From contig JAGQSO010000001.1 in the NCBI GenBank assembly GCA_020439505.1, positions 62,001 to 126,000 on the forward strand: a stretch of DNA of 64,000 nt. Direction: 5' to 3'. This stretch comes from Acidimicrobiales bacterium (lineage in GTDB: Bacteria; Actinomycetota; Acidimicrobiia; Acidimicrobiales; Iamiaceae). Positions 43,174-51,443 of the stretch are shown in pieces. Numbering within the stretch: position 1 is the first letter of the stretch; every line of letters begins with the position of its first letter. The position numbers were made by a program, and so were the translations under genes. The notes beneath the pieces were generated by a model. That model worked only from the letters and a program-made list of their open reading frames with translations. It did no database searches and had not been told where the DNA came from.

Positions 43174-43376
43174 GCCGGGATCTCCGGGGCGTCGAGGGCC
43201 GAGGCGTGGTCGAGGGGAGTGAGGTGGTCCAGATAGGACTCGACGGCCCTGGTGACGAGGAGGTTGGCCGACACGTCCCGCTCGGCCGCGATCGCGTGTA
43301 GACGCTGGTGCAGGGTGGCGGGAAGGCGGATGGCGGTGGGAACCCGCGGTTCGTCGTAGATCCGTGGTCGGGTCAT
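43170..43376 (-). CDS. Ribbon-helix-helix (CopG/Arc-type) protein
   Basis: A 68-residue protein. The region VPTAIRLPATLHQRLHAIAAERDVSANLLVTRAVESYL (about 12-49) is a ribbon-helix-helix fold: a beta strand TAIRLP for operator contact, then two helices. It resembles antitoxin or transcription-regulator domains. It is translationally coupled to the methyltransferase (GTGA), so it may control its expression or partner with it. A TAGGGT hexamer lies 6 nt before the ATG. Confidence 0.8.
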   Translation of the reverse strand: MTRPRIYDEPRVPTAIRLPATLHQRLHAIAAERDVSANLLVTRAVESYLDHLTPLDHASALDAPEIPA

Positions 43377-43382
43377 CGCAGG

Positions 43383-43388
43383 ACCCTA
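43383..43388 (-). promoter_or_regulatory. Leaderless -10 candidate (TAGGGT) for the RHH-methyltransferase operon
   Basis: TAGGGT on the minus strand ends 6 nt before the ATG at 43376. Confidence 0.5.
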
Positions 43389-43427
43389 ACGGGGGGTACC
43401 GACAGAATGGCGGATACCGCGCGCACT

Positions 43428-43437
43428 ATCGCGCGAT
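43428..43437. promoter_or_regulatory. Palindrome ATCGCGCGAT upstream of the RHH gene
   Basis: A 10-bp perfect dyad about 40 bp upstream of the TAGGGT site and close to GCGCGC. It is a candidate operator for the RHH protein; there is no direct evidence. Confidence 0.35.
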
Positions 43438-43556
43438 TTACCGAGCAAATCCTCGCATCTGAACACCCGTCCAACACGGAAAGGGCATGTCCCACCACGC
43501 CTCGCGCGCGGGCGGCCCGTTATCGGATCATTCCCGCGAATACTGGAGTGTTTTCC

Positions 43557-43654
43557 TTGACAACGATCGCCCGGCCACGCACCGTGGCGCCAAGGTGCTT
43601 TTGGGCACCTTTGGTTGCTCTGTCCGAAACAACCGTCGGAGCACGGGCTCCGAC
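43557..43654 (+). promoter_or_regulatory. Promoter and structured leader of the secreted lipase gene
   Basis: TTGACA at 43557-43562 is followed 17 nt later by CACCGT, a weak -10. The leader then folds into two hairpins: AAGGTGC/GCACCTT (43592-43611, loop TTTTGG) and an 8-bp stem GTCGGAGC/GCTCCGAC (43635-43654, loop ACGG) immediately before the AAAAGGGG ribosome site. The 43389-43556 part is less GC-rich and holds no gene that I can support. Confidence 0.4.
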
Positions 43655-43668
43655 CGAAAAGGGGATCG

Positions 43669-44430
43669 ATGTCGCCTCGCCGACTTCTAGCTGTATTCGC
43701 CGTACTGGTGGCCTCCCTGGCCATCATCGGGCCGGCCTCGCCGGCCCACGCCGCCGCCAAGGACCCGGTGATCGTGGTTCCGGGCTTCACCACCGGTCCT
43801 ATCGTCTCGATCGGCTACCTGCCCTTGGTGGAGCGGCTGGAGGGCGCCGGCTACGACGTGACCCTCCTCGTCTATCCCGACTACGGGCTCGGCGACATCC
43901 ACGCCAACGCCCAGCGCCTGGCCAACACCGTCGCCTCGGTGCGGGCCCGCACCGGCGCCGCCAAGGTCGACCTGGTCGCCCACTCCATGGGGGGCCTCGT
44001 CAGCCGCGACTACGTCAAGAACCTCGGGGGCTCGACCAAGGTCGACTCCCTGATCACCATGGGCACCCCCCACTACGGAACCGACCTGGCCGTGCTGGCC
44101 AAGTTCCTCACCTTCGGTAGCTGCATCGGGATCACCGCCTGCAACCAGATGGCCCGGGGATCGTCGTTCCTCAACAGCCTCAACGCCGGCGACGACACCA
44201 TCGGCAACGTCCGCTACACCGCTATTGCCACCAAGGTGGACGAGGTCGTGTTCCCGTACTCCACCGCCTTCTTGGCCAACGACGGCAACATCAGCAACGT
44301 CGCCGTCCAGGACAAGTGCTGGGCCCGCCTCCCCGGCCACCTCGGACTGATCCTCGACGGAGCGGTGTTCGACGGGGTCAACGACGCCCTGAAGGGACAA
44401 ACCGTCTCCATGAACTGCTGGGCCCTCTGA
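43669..44430 (+). CDS. Secreted lipase/esterase of the alpha/beta-hydrolase fold
   Basis: A 253-residue exported protein. A Sec signal peptide (basic SPRRLL, hydrophobic core, cleavage near AHA-AAK about 28) precedes a hydrolase with PVIVVPGFTTG (oxyanion strand), DLVAHSMGGLVSRDYV (nucleophilic Ser in AHSMG), TMGTPHYGTD, and a C-terminal GHLGLILD His candidate. Three or more cysteines (SCIGITACN, DKCW, MNCW) suggest disulfides. It resembles actinobacterial triacylglycerol lipases of the LipA/Est type. ATG at 43669 after AAAAGGGG. A strong bidirectional hairpin follows the gene. Confidence 0.9.
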   Translation: MSPRRLLAVFAVLVASLAIIGPASPAHAAAKDPVIVVPGFTTGPIVSIGYLPLVERLEGAGYDVTLLVYPDYGLGDIHANAQRLANTVASVRARTGAAKVDLVAHSMGGLVSRDYVKNLGGSTKVDSLITMGTPHYGTDLAVLAKFLTFGSCIGITACNQMARGSSFLNSLNAGDDTIGNVRYTAIATKVDEVVFPYSTAFLANDGNISNVAVQDKCWARLPGHLGLILDGAVFDGVNDALKGQTVSMNCWAL

Positions 44431-44491
44431 GCCCAGCGGTGGCAGCCGACCTCCCGGTCGGTTCCCCCCTGCTGCTGAGCAGGTGACAAAG

Positions 44492-44523
44492 CGAAGGCCC
44501 GGTCCCAAGGGACCGGGCCTTCG
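44492..44523. terminator. Strong bidirectional terminator hairpin
   Basis: A 14-bp perfect stem CGAAGGCCCGGTCC / GGACCGGGCCTTCG with a short CAAG centre lies between the stops of two convergent genes. The usual actinobacterial terminator form without a long T-run. Confidence 0.85.
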
Positions 44524-44572
44524 TGCATCTCCGAGGACGCTGGTGGGATCTGAGATCCCGGCGTCGTCTGGC

Positions 44573-46318
44573 CTACCAGTACTCCTCGTAGTGGACGTTG
44601 CCGCGTTGGTTGCGGTGGTCGAGGGTGAAGCCCCGTTCGGTCAGCAGTTGGACCACCCCGGTGGTGTCGGGGAAGGTGACCTGACCGTCCTCCTCGGTGG
44701 GCAACCCGATCATGGCCGGGTTACCGCACAGGAACACGTGGGTGGTGGCGGGATCGAGGGTCACGCCGTGTTCGGTGGCGAACAGGTCCTCGGTGATCAG
44801 GTCCTGGATGTAGCGCTTGGGTACGTCGCTCTCCCGGGTGGGAAGGGGAACGTAGCGGTAGTTGGGGTAGCGCTTCTCGAGCTCGCGGTGCTCGGCCATG
44901 TAGCCGAGGTCGGCCCACTGGCGGACGGTCACCGCCGAGACGATCGGTCCGTGGTGGCCCTTGCGCAGCAGTTCGGTGACCATGGCGTTGTGAGGGGCTT
45001 CGCCGGTCCCCGTCGAAAGCAGCACCACGGTCCCGGCCGGGTCGGTGACCGGGGCCAGGGTGTAGCGGCCCGCCACCTTGGGACCCAGGTAGATGCGGTC
45101 GCCGGGCTTCTTGAGGGCCAGGCGGGGGGTTAGCCCTGGGACGTTGTCAGGGGTCGGAGGGACGAGGACGATGTAGAACTCGAGCTCGTCGGCCCGGCTG
45201 TCGTCGGCCAGGTATCCGTGATCGTCGAAGATCCGACACGAGATCGAGTACGACCGCCGGATGAGCTTGTCGAAGCGGGAGTCGAGATCGGGGTCGACGG
45301 CGTTGTCCACCCGCTCCTCCCAGTAGCCCAGGCCGAGGGAGGCGTACTGGCCCGGGAGGTGGCTGACCGAGCCGTGGTCGGGTCGGACCCGCAGCACCCA
45401 CAGGTCCGAGTGGGTGGGCTCGAAGTGGGTGATGGTGGCGTTGTAGTGCTCGGCCCGAAGTTCGTCGATCACCTCGGGGAAGCCGCGGCGGCGCTCGGGC
45501 CGGGCCGGCTCGGGCACCTCGATCTCGGGGAAGGCGGTGGCCAGGATCTCCCGGCCGACCCGCCAACCCGGTGAGGTCGGGATGCCGTCGGCGGTCTCGT
45601 CGGGTTCGCCCAGGAACCAGACCCGACCGGTGCCCATGGCGGCGTCGGTCACGCCTACCTCGGCAGGGGTGTGGGGGCGGCGACCCGACGCGAACACCAC
45701 GTAGTCGAACTGGAGGTCGGGCGTCCGACGGTCGTCGAAATCGGCCATGGGAAAGCCGTCGACCGAGCGGATGGCAGTGGGGACGGAGCGGTACAGGAGG
45801 GTGGCCTGGCGTTCGCGCTCGAGGCGGTTGAGCAGGTCCTCGGCCACGGGGGACAGGCGCGAGGGGTCCATGCCGCCGGCGGCCACGACTACACCGCTGC
45901 CCTTGTCGACCAGGGTGACGGCCAACTCGACGGCGTGGTCGGTGTGGCCGACCACCAAGACGTCGGTGTCGGAGGGGTGGTCGGGGATCCGGTCGACGAG
46001 GACCCGGTCGCTCTCGACCACCGGCACCGGCGGAGTCCAGTCGGTGCGGGCGGTGCGCTCGGCCACCAGCACCGCCCGGGTGCGGTAGCTCCGGTGGGCG
46101 GTGGTGACCACCAGCACGTCACCGTCGGCGTCGATGGCGGAGACGGACTCGCCGTAACCCACCTCGAGGCGGTGGGGGCCGACCACGTCGGGAAAGCCCA
46201 GCGCGGTCCCCGGCTCCAGGATCGTCACGCGTTGGACGCCGCACTCGCGGGCGAAAACGGCTGCTGACAGGCCTCCGGCGTTGCCGCCCACGACCACCAG
46301 GTCGTGTTCGGCGCTCAC
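44573..46318 (-). CDS. Fused FAD-dependent reductase and ferredoxin-NADP reductase domain protein
   Basis: A 581-residue flavoprotein. The N-terminal ~290 residues form a pyridine-nucleotide-disulfide-type module (LVVVGGNAGGLSAAVFA, ending FASGRRPHTPAE and WFLGEPDETADG) without a redox CxxC. Residues about 295-581 are a complete ferredoxin-NADP reductase: RRSYSISCR (FAD), VVLLSTGTGEAPHNAM (NADP), THVFLCGNPAMIG and a terminal YEEYW, with the aromatic end that stacks on FAD in bacterial Fpr enzymes. It probably passes electrons between NADPH and a ferredoxin or flavodoxin. GTG start. Convergent with the lipase gene across the hairpin at 44492-44523. Confidence 0.88.
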   Translation of the reverse strand: MSAEHDLVVVGGNAGGLSAAVFARECGVQRVTILEPGTALGFPDVVGPHRLEVGYGESVSAIDADGDVLVVTTAHRSYRTRAVLVAERTARTDWTPPVPVVESDRVLVDRIPDHPSDTDVLVVGHTDHAVELAVTLVDKGSGVVVAAGGMDPSRLSPVAEDLLNRLERERQATLLYRSVPTAIRSVDGFPMADFDDRRTPDLQFDYVVFASGRRPHTPAEVGVTDAAMGTGRVWFLGEPDETADGIPTSPGWRVGREILATAFPEIEVPEPARPERRRGFPEVIDELRAEHYNATITHFEPTHSDLWVLRVRPDHGSVSHLPGQYASLGLGYWEERVDNAVDPDLDSRFDKLIRRSYSISCRIFDDHGYLADDSRADELEFYIVLVPPTPDNVPGLTPRLALKKPGDRIYLGPKVAGRYTLAPVTDPAGTVVLLSTGTGEAPHNAMVTELLRKGHHGPIVSAVTVRQWADLGYMAEHRELEKRYPNYRYVPLPTRESDVPKRYIQDLITEDLFATEHGVTLDPATTHVFLCGNPAMIGLPTEEDGQVTFPDTTGVVQLLTERGFTLDHRNQRGNVHYEEYW

Positions 46319-46451
46319 AACGGGCCCCGCGGATCTACGGGTTGGATGATGAAGGCAGTTGACATGGACCGAGAACCTACCGGTGTCGGCGGCTCGGGAG
46401 GCGGGTCGAGAATCTGACGGGATTTCACGAACATCGGTGTTCGCAGATTGC

Positions 46452-46457
46452 TAAGGT
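46452..46457 (+). promoter_or_regulatory. Leaderless -10 candidate (TAAGGT) for the lipase-SDR-CMD-TetR cassette
   Basis: TAAGGT ends 7 nt before the GTG at 46465. Confidence 0.5.
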
Positions 46458-46464
46458 CCCTGAG

Positions 46465-47769
46465 GTGACCCGATCCGACCCGACCCAGACCCCGCCGACA
46501 GCCGCGGGTCATTCCCGGACCAGACCCGAGTTGGCGCTCGGGCGGGGCGTCTCCCTCATCGCAGTGTCGGTGGCCCTGCTCGTAGCTTCCTGTAGCGGCG
46601 AGACAGGCGTTGACCGCGAGACTCGGACCGCGACGAGCGGTGGCCGGGTCAAGAGCACGTCGACCGTGGCACCGACCGGTGCCGATGTGGAGGTGTACGA
46701 CGGTGACGATGCCGGGTTCTACGAGGTGCCCGACCCTTTGCCGCCGGGTGAACCTGGTCAGCTCATCCGCTACCAGGAACTGGGCGAGGCCAGCGGGTAC
46801 CGCCATCGCCGGGTGATGTACCACTCCCGCGATGCCCGCGACCGTGACCGGGCCGTCACCGGGATCATCAGCGACCCGCTGGCCCCGGCACCTGACGGGG
46901 GTTGGCCAGTGATCGCCACCGCCCACGGCACCACCGGCCTTGGCAGCAAGTGCGCCCCCAGCCGGTTCGCCACCGAGGCGCCGGGCTACGGCGTCGAGGG
47001 CGTGCGGGTGGTCACCGACTACATCGGTCTCGGCCCGGTGGGCGAGGTCCACTCGTACCTGTCCGGGGTAAGCGAAGGCCGGTCGGTGATCGACTCGGTC
47101 CGAGCGGCCCGGAACCTCGAAGGGGTCGCGGCATCCGAGCGGTGGGTGGTGGTCGGCCACTCCCAGGGAGGACACGCCGCCCTGTTCACCCACGAGTTGG
47201 CACCGGACTACGCCCCTGAACTGGAGCACCTGGGCAGCGTGGTGAGCGCGCCGGCATCGGTGCTCGACCGGCGGTTCGGACCCGGCGACGAGGTCGTCCC
47301 CCGCATGGTGGCGCTGATGGCCCTTTACGGGATCGCCCAGGACCACCCCGAACTGGATGTCGCCGATTACGCCGGAGCGGAGCTGGCGGCCGGGAGCGAG
47401 ATCGTCACCACCGGCTGCACCCAGGACGTGATCGACGCTTTCGTCACCATTCCGCCCGAGAAGCTCTACCGCCTCGACCCGATGGACGACCCCGGGGCCC
47501 GGGCGGTGGTCATGGAGAACGATCCCGGTACCGTCGCCACCGATGTCCCGATGATGCTGCTGTACGGGGACAAGGACTGGTGGGTGGTTCCCGACCGGGT
47601 CCGGTACCTGTTCGGCCAGCTCTGCGCCAACGGCCAGAACACCGAACTCGTCGCTTTCCCCGACGCCGACCACGGCAACCTGCTCGACCAGGCATCGGCC
47701 ACGGTGACCACCTGGCTCCAGGATCGACTCGCCGGAAATGACCCGACCAACACCTGCCCGGAGGCCTGA
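46465..47769 (+). CDS. LIP-family secretory lipase/hydrolase, lipoprotein
   Basis: A 434-residue exported lipoprotein. A long basic N-terminus and hydrophobic core end in the lipobox LVASC (about residue 44), then a Thr-rich spacer. The hydrolase shows PVIATAHGTTG, VVVGHSQGGHAALF (nucleophile Ser in GHSQG), LYGDKDWWVVPD (Asp) and DADHGNLLDQ (His), the order of secretory lipases (PF03583). It would cleave esters outside the cell membrane. It heads a four-gene cassette; the SDR gene starts 2 nt after its stop. Confidence 0.88.
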   Translation: MTRSDPTQTPPTAAGHSRTRPELALGRGVSLIAVSVALLVASCSGETGVDRETRTATSGGRVKSTSTVAPTGADVEVYDGDDAGFYEVPDPLPPGEPGQLIRYQELGEASGYRHRRVMYHSRDARDRDRAVTGIISDPLAPAPDGGWPVIATAHGTTGLGSKCAPSRFATEAPGYGVEGVRVVTDYIGLGPVGEVHSYLSGVSEGRSVIDSVRAARNLEGVAASERWVVVGHSQGGHAALFTHELAPDYAPELEHLGSVVSAPASVLDRRFGPGDEVVPRMVALMALYGIAQDHPELDVADYAGAELAAGSEIVTTGCTQDVIDAFVTIPPEKLYRLDPMDDPGARAVVMENDPGTVATDVPMMLLYGDKDWWVVPDRVRYLFGQLCANGQNTELVAFPDADHGNLLDQASATVTTWLQDRLAGNDPTNTCPEA

Positions 47770-47771
47770 AC

Positions 47772-48662
47772 ATGTTCCGTCCCTTCTCCAACGACATCGA
47801 CTTGCGGGGGTGTCGTGTGCTGATCACCGGGGCCGCCCGGGGAATCGGTGCTGCGCTGGCCGACCGACTTCACCAACGGGGGGCGAAGGTGGCTTTGGTC
47901 GGCCTCGAGCCCGAACGGCTGGCCGAGGTCGCAGCCCGGTGCGACGACGCCCCCTGGGCGGTGTGTGACGTCGGCGACCGACACCAGGTCGACGCCGCGG
48001 TGGCCGAGATGGTGGACCGGCTCGGCGGGCTCGACGTGGTGGTGGCCAACGCCGGGATCGCCGCCCAGCTCCCGATCGTGGACGGTGACCCGGCGATCAT
48101 GGAGGCCACCGTCAGGGTGAACCTGCTCGGCGCCTACTACACGGTGCGCGCCGCCGGGCCCCACATCAGCCACCCGGGTGGTTACGCCCTGGTGATCTCG
48201 TCGCTGGCTTCGGCGGTGAACCTTCCCCTGCTCGGCGCCTACAGCGCGTCCAAGGCCGGCGTCGAAGCCCTGGGTAACACGCTGCGCATCGAGCTGGCAC
48301 CGACCGGGGCCACCGCCGGGGTGGCGTACTTCGCCGAGTTGGACACCGACATGACCTCGCGAGGTTTCGGAACCGAGGCCGCCACCGCCCTGACCGGTGG
48401 CGGCTCGCTGTCGGGGACGGCACCGTTGGAGGTTGGTATCGACGCCCTCGAGCGCGGGATCACCCGTCGGAGCCGTCGGATCGTCGCCCCCTGGTGGGTG
48501 GCGGCGGTGCTGCCCACCCGCATGGTCACCGGACGCTTCGTCGAGCTCTACGCCCGTCGCAACCTGGTCGAGGCGCTACGCGTCGCCCGCGGTGAGTCGG
48601 TGGAGCTGACCACCCCTCAGCCCGGGATGGACACCAAGGTGGGCGGGGGAGTCACACCATGA
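47772..48662 (+). CDS. Short-chain dehydrogenase/reductase
   Basis: A 296-residue SDR. It has the NAD(P) loop TGAARGIGAALA, the CDVGD Asp-Val contact, NAGIAA, the catalytic Ser in VISSLAS and the active-site YSASKAG. The C-terminus extends about 50 residues beyond classical SDRs (RRSRRIVAPWWVAAVLPTRMVTGRFVELYARRN). It oxidises or reduces an alcohol/ketone, possibly a product of the upstream hydrolase. GGAGG precedes the ATG. The stop overlaps the next start by 4 bp. Confidence 0.9.
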   Translation: MFRPFSNDIDLRGCRVLITGAARGIGAALADRLHQRGAKVALVGLEPERLAEVAARCDDAPWAVCDVGDRHQVDAAVAEMVDRLGGLDVVVANAGIAAQLPIVDGDPAIMEATVRVNLLGAYYTVRAAGPHISHPGGYALVISSLASAVNLPLLGAYSASKAGVEALGNTLRIELAPTGATAGVAYFAELDTDMTSRGFGTEAATALTGGGSLSGTAPLEVGIDALERGITRRSRRIVAPWWVAAVLPTRMVTGRFVELYARRNLVEALRVARGESVELTTPQPGMDTKVGGGVTP

Positions 48663-49240
48663 GTACCGCTCCGGCCCGCATAGCGCCCGGCGACCGCGAT
48701 GACATCGGCCGCATCAACTGGGCGGTGGCTCGGGTATCGGGGAAGGTCGCCGGTACCGGTCCCCCCAACCTGTTCCTGACCCTGGGGCGGCACCGCCCTC
48801 TGTTTCGGGGATGGTTGCGCTTCGCCGGCCGGCTCATGCCGGGCGGAAAGCTGGCCCGACGCGAGACCGAGTTGGTCATCTTGCGGGTCGCCCACCTGGC
48901 GGGGTGCAGCTACGAGTTCGACCATCACGTTGCGCTGGGGCGCAGGGCGGGGGTCCGGGCCGCCGACGTGGACCGCCTGCTGGTCGGTCCCGAGGCGCCG
49001 GGGTGGACCACCCGCGAGCAGGTAATTCTCGCGGCGGTCGACCAGCTCCACTACCACCGCGACGTCACCGACGACGCCTGGGTCGCGCTGCGCCGGGAGC
49101 TGTCGGAGGTGGAGGCGATCGAGTTGATCCTGCTGGTCGGGCACTACGAGATGCTGGCCACCGCCATCGGAACCCTTCGGATCCAACCCGATGAGCACCG
49201 GTCCCGGCCCGGTCGCCTCGGGCGTCGGAAACGGAGGTGA
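48659..49240 (+). CDS. Carboxymuconolactone decarboxylase (CMD/AhpD-like) family protein
   Basis: A 193-residue alpha-helical protein with the CMD core RRETELVILRVAHLAGCSYEFDHHVALGRRAGV (about 70-105). Only one cysteine is present where AhpD peroxidases have CxxC, so peroxidase activity is unlikely, while the His contacts are kept. Role unknown; CMD-like proteins often accompany catabolic dehydrogenases. Start ATG overlaps the SDR stop (ATGA) and its stop overlaps the TetR start. Confidence 0.85.
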   Translation: MSTAPARIAPGDRDDIGRINWAVARVSGKVAGTGPPNLFLTLGRHRPLFRGWLRFAGRLMPGGKLARRETELVILRVAHLAGCSYEFDHHVALGRRAGVRAADVDRLLVGPEAPGWTTREQVILAAVDQLHYHRDVTDDAWVALRRELSEVEAIELILLVGHYEMLATAIGTLRIQPDEHRSRPGRLGRRKRR

Positions 49241-49875
49241 GCACCGCCGTGCCGAACGCCGAGGTCGCCGCGGGTCGGCTGCCCCGGGGGCGCCACGGTC
49301 TGAGCCGCGCCGAGGTGGCCGACACCCAACGCAAGCGGATCCTCCTGGCGCTGGCCGAGACCATGGCCGCCAAAGGCTACGTGGCCACGTCGGTGGCCGA
49401 CGTGATCAAGGCGGCGGGGGTGTCGCGGGAAACCTTCTACCAACAGTTCTCCTCCAAGCAGGACGCCTTCATGGCGGCCTTCGACGCCGCCGGTGAGCTG
49501 GCGGTCCACACCCTCGTCGACGCCCGGGGTGACCTCGACGATGGCTCGACGGATCAAGCGGTGGAGCGCTTCCGCCGCGGTCTGCGCACCTACCTGACCA
49601 ACCTGGTCGCTCAACCGGCCTTCGCCCGGATGTTCCTGGTCGAGGTCTACGCCGCGGGGCCCGAGGCCCTGGTACGGCGGGCCGCCTTCCAGGCCCGGGT
49701 GGTCGACGCCATGGTCGATGACCTGGGATTTGGCGAGGACCGACGCTTCGCCTGCGAACTGATGGTGGCCGCCACCGCCGCCATGGTCACCCCGATGCTG
49801 GTCGCCGGTGACCTGGAGGCCATCGCGAACCTGGAGACCCCGATCGTGGCGGCGATGGCCCGCCTGACCGCCTGA
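49237..49875 (+). CDS. TetR family transcriptional regulator
   Basis: A 212-residue regulator. The DNA-binding domain (about 28-78) reads RKRILLALAETMAAKGYVATSVADVIKAAGVSRETFYQQFSSKQDAF, the standard TetR helix-turn-helix. The C-terminal ligand domain is all helical. It is the last gene of the lipase-SDR-CMD cassette (GTG start, 4-bp overlap), so it probably senses a substrate or product of that pathway and controls the operon. Its stop codon falls inside an 8-bp tandem repeat. Confidence 0.9.
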   Translation: MSTAVPNAEVAAGRLPRGRHGLSRAEVADTQRKRILLALAETMAAKGYVATSVADVIKAAGVSRETFYQQFSSKQDAFMAAFDAAGELAVHTLVDARGDLDDGSTDQAVERFRRGLRTYLTNLVAQPAFARMFLVEVYAAGPEALVRRAAFQARVVDAMVDDLGFGEDRRFACELMVAATAAMVTPMLVAGDLEAIANLETPIVAAMARLTA

Positions 49876-49925
49876 CCGCCTGACCGCCTGACCGCCTGAC
49901 CGCCTGACTTGACTTACCGCCTGAC
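49861..49925. repeat. 8-bp tandem repeat at the 3' end of the TetR gene
   Basis: Six exact copies of CGCCTGAC (49861-49908), a 9-nt break, then a seventh (49918-49925). The first copy and most of the second encode the last residues and stop codon of the TetR gene. Confidence 0.85.
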
Positions 49926-49934
49926 CCCGGATGG

Positions 49935-51407
49935 TCAGGTGGCGTACCCCTGCTGATGGGCGGAGATGTAGGCGGCGGCGGCCGCCGCGGTGGTCGGTCC
50001 GTAGGTACCAGCGGGGCCGAGGTCCATCCGGATCTGGCTCACCTCGCTGCGGTCCACGTCGCAGCGACCCACCACGGGGTCGATGCCGTAGAGGGCGGCC
50101 GAGGTGCCACCGAAGATCTTGGCCTTGAGGGCGGGGGTCAACTCGGGGTAGCCGTGGCGCTCTTGGAGCTCGGCTGAGATCTGGAAGGTCCGCAACGCCT
50201 GGATCTGGTCCTGGGGGGTACCGAACCAGATCGAGTCGGTTCCCCACACCACCCGGTCCTCGCCGACGTGGGTCAACAGCTTGCCGAGCACGTGGGCGGC
50301 GTGGGTCGGGTTCCCCATCAGGAACCACCAGGTCCCGCCCAGCTCGGCGTACACGTTGGAGTTCGGCTTCACCCCGGCGAGCTCCAGGCTGCGGATCAGC
50401 CGGTCGACGCCCTGGGGAGCGGGATCGGCAGGATCGTAGGGACCCACCCCGGCACCGGGCTCGAAACCCGAGTGGTAGACGACGAAGGAGATGTCGGGGT
50501 TGCGGGCCGCGGCCGGCCCGATGTCGCTCGGGTCGCTCAGCTCCGGTGTCGCTCCCACGATCCCCGACAGCCCCTTGTGGGTGCAGATGATCGGCGGACC
50601 CACCTGGCGGACGTGGTCGATGAACCGCTGCCCGATCTGGGGGCGCGAGGGGTCGTGGTCGTCGAAGTAGAAGTGCGAGTCGACCGGGGTCATCGTGTAG
50701 ATCTTCCAGGCCGCGATGTCGTGGTCGGAGCGCAGGGCGTCCATCGACGCCAGGGCCGCCTCTACCGCTCCACGATGGGGATAGGCACCTCCGTGCATCA
50801 GGACCCGACCGTCACAGCCGATCCGGGTGGCGAGATCGACCGCTCGGGCCATCTCCGCCGCCGGCAGGGCCGCTTCGACCGAGGCGGGCAGGGCCGAGAG
50901 GATGGCCATCGAGGTGTCTGACCGCACGAACATCTCCATGAAGTAGGCAGACACGGTGAAACAGGTCGCGGGGGTGCCGTCTTGGGCCCCTTCCGGACAC
51001 CCGGACTGAGGAAACGCCCGGGTCCAGCTTCCACCCAGGGGGTCGAGGTCGGCGTTCACGTAGTGCGACTGCACGTCGAAGATGAACTCCTCGCCGCCGA
51101 GTTCGTCGGCCGCCCGTTCCTCGTCGATGGTCGACTCGGGGCTGATGTCGAAGGTGCCGCCCGGCGCCTCGCCGCGGGAGGCCGCTTCCTCCGAGGAGCA
51201 GGCGGCGAGGGTGAACAGGGTCGCGGCGGCACCACTGGCCCCGAGAAGGAAGCGGCGCCGGCTGATGCCCAACCGACGGGCATGATCGTCGGCCAGCACG
51301 TGGGTCCGCCGTATCGACTCGCGCAACAGGGGACCGTGGGGGACGGGCAGAAACTCCCCGTTGGACACGGGCCCGAACTTGATCGGCAACCACCGTTCGT
51401 CGCTCAT
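49935..51407 (-). CDS. Amidohydrolase family lipoprotein with Tat signal
   Basis: A 490-residue protein. The exported N-terminus has a twin-arginine motif ISRRRFLLG, a hydrophobic run and a lipobox LAAC (about residue 70). The mature part resembles amidohydrolase_2 TIM-barrel proteins: FIFDVQSHYVNADL near the start, ICTHKGLSG, VVYHSGFEP and VVWGTDSIWFG (metal-ligand Asp). Substrates in the family include decarboxylated aromatic acids; none can be assigned. The ATG at 51405-51407 is chosen for its AAGGGGG ribosome site. Convergent with the TetR gene. Confidence 0.82.
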   Translation of the reverse strand: MSDERWLPIKFGPVSNGEFLPVPHGPLLRESIRRTHVLADDHARRLGISRRRFLLGASGAAATLFTLAACSSEEAASRGEAPGGTFDISPESTIDEERAADELGGEEFIFDVQSHYVNADLDPLGGSWTRAFPQSGCPEGAQDGTPATCFTVSAYFMEMFVRSDTSMAILSALPASVEAALPAAEMARAVDLATRIGCDGRVLMHGGAYPHRGAVEAALASMDALRSDHDIAAWKIYTMTPVDSHFYFDDHDPSRPQIGQRFIDHVRQVGPPIICTHKGLSGIVGATPELSDPSDIGPAAARNPDISFVVYHSGFEPGAGVGPYDPADPAPQGVDRLIRSLELAGVKPNSNVYAELGGTWWFLMGNPTHAAHVLGKLLTHVGEDRVVWGTDSIWFGTPQDQIQALRTFQISAELQERHGYPELTPALKAKIFGGTSAALYGIDPVVGRCDVDRSEVSQIRMDLGPAGTYGPTTAAAAAAYISAHQQGYAT

Positions 51408-51443
51408 CGGACCCCCTTCGTCCATTTCGTGCGATCGGAAGCT

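Noticed and set aside
41803-43236. 477-codon open frame opposite the DNA methyltransferase
   Set aside because: Antisense; Gly/Arg/Val-rich translation, no ribosome site or -10 element.
38336-43376. RecB-like nuclease plus methyltransferase as a single phage-defence island
   Set aside because: The nuclease is a housekeeping-type TM0106 protein with its own promoter, and an unrelated LLM oxidoreductase gene lies between them on the other strand; evidence for a joint system is insufficient.
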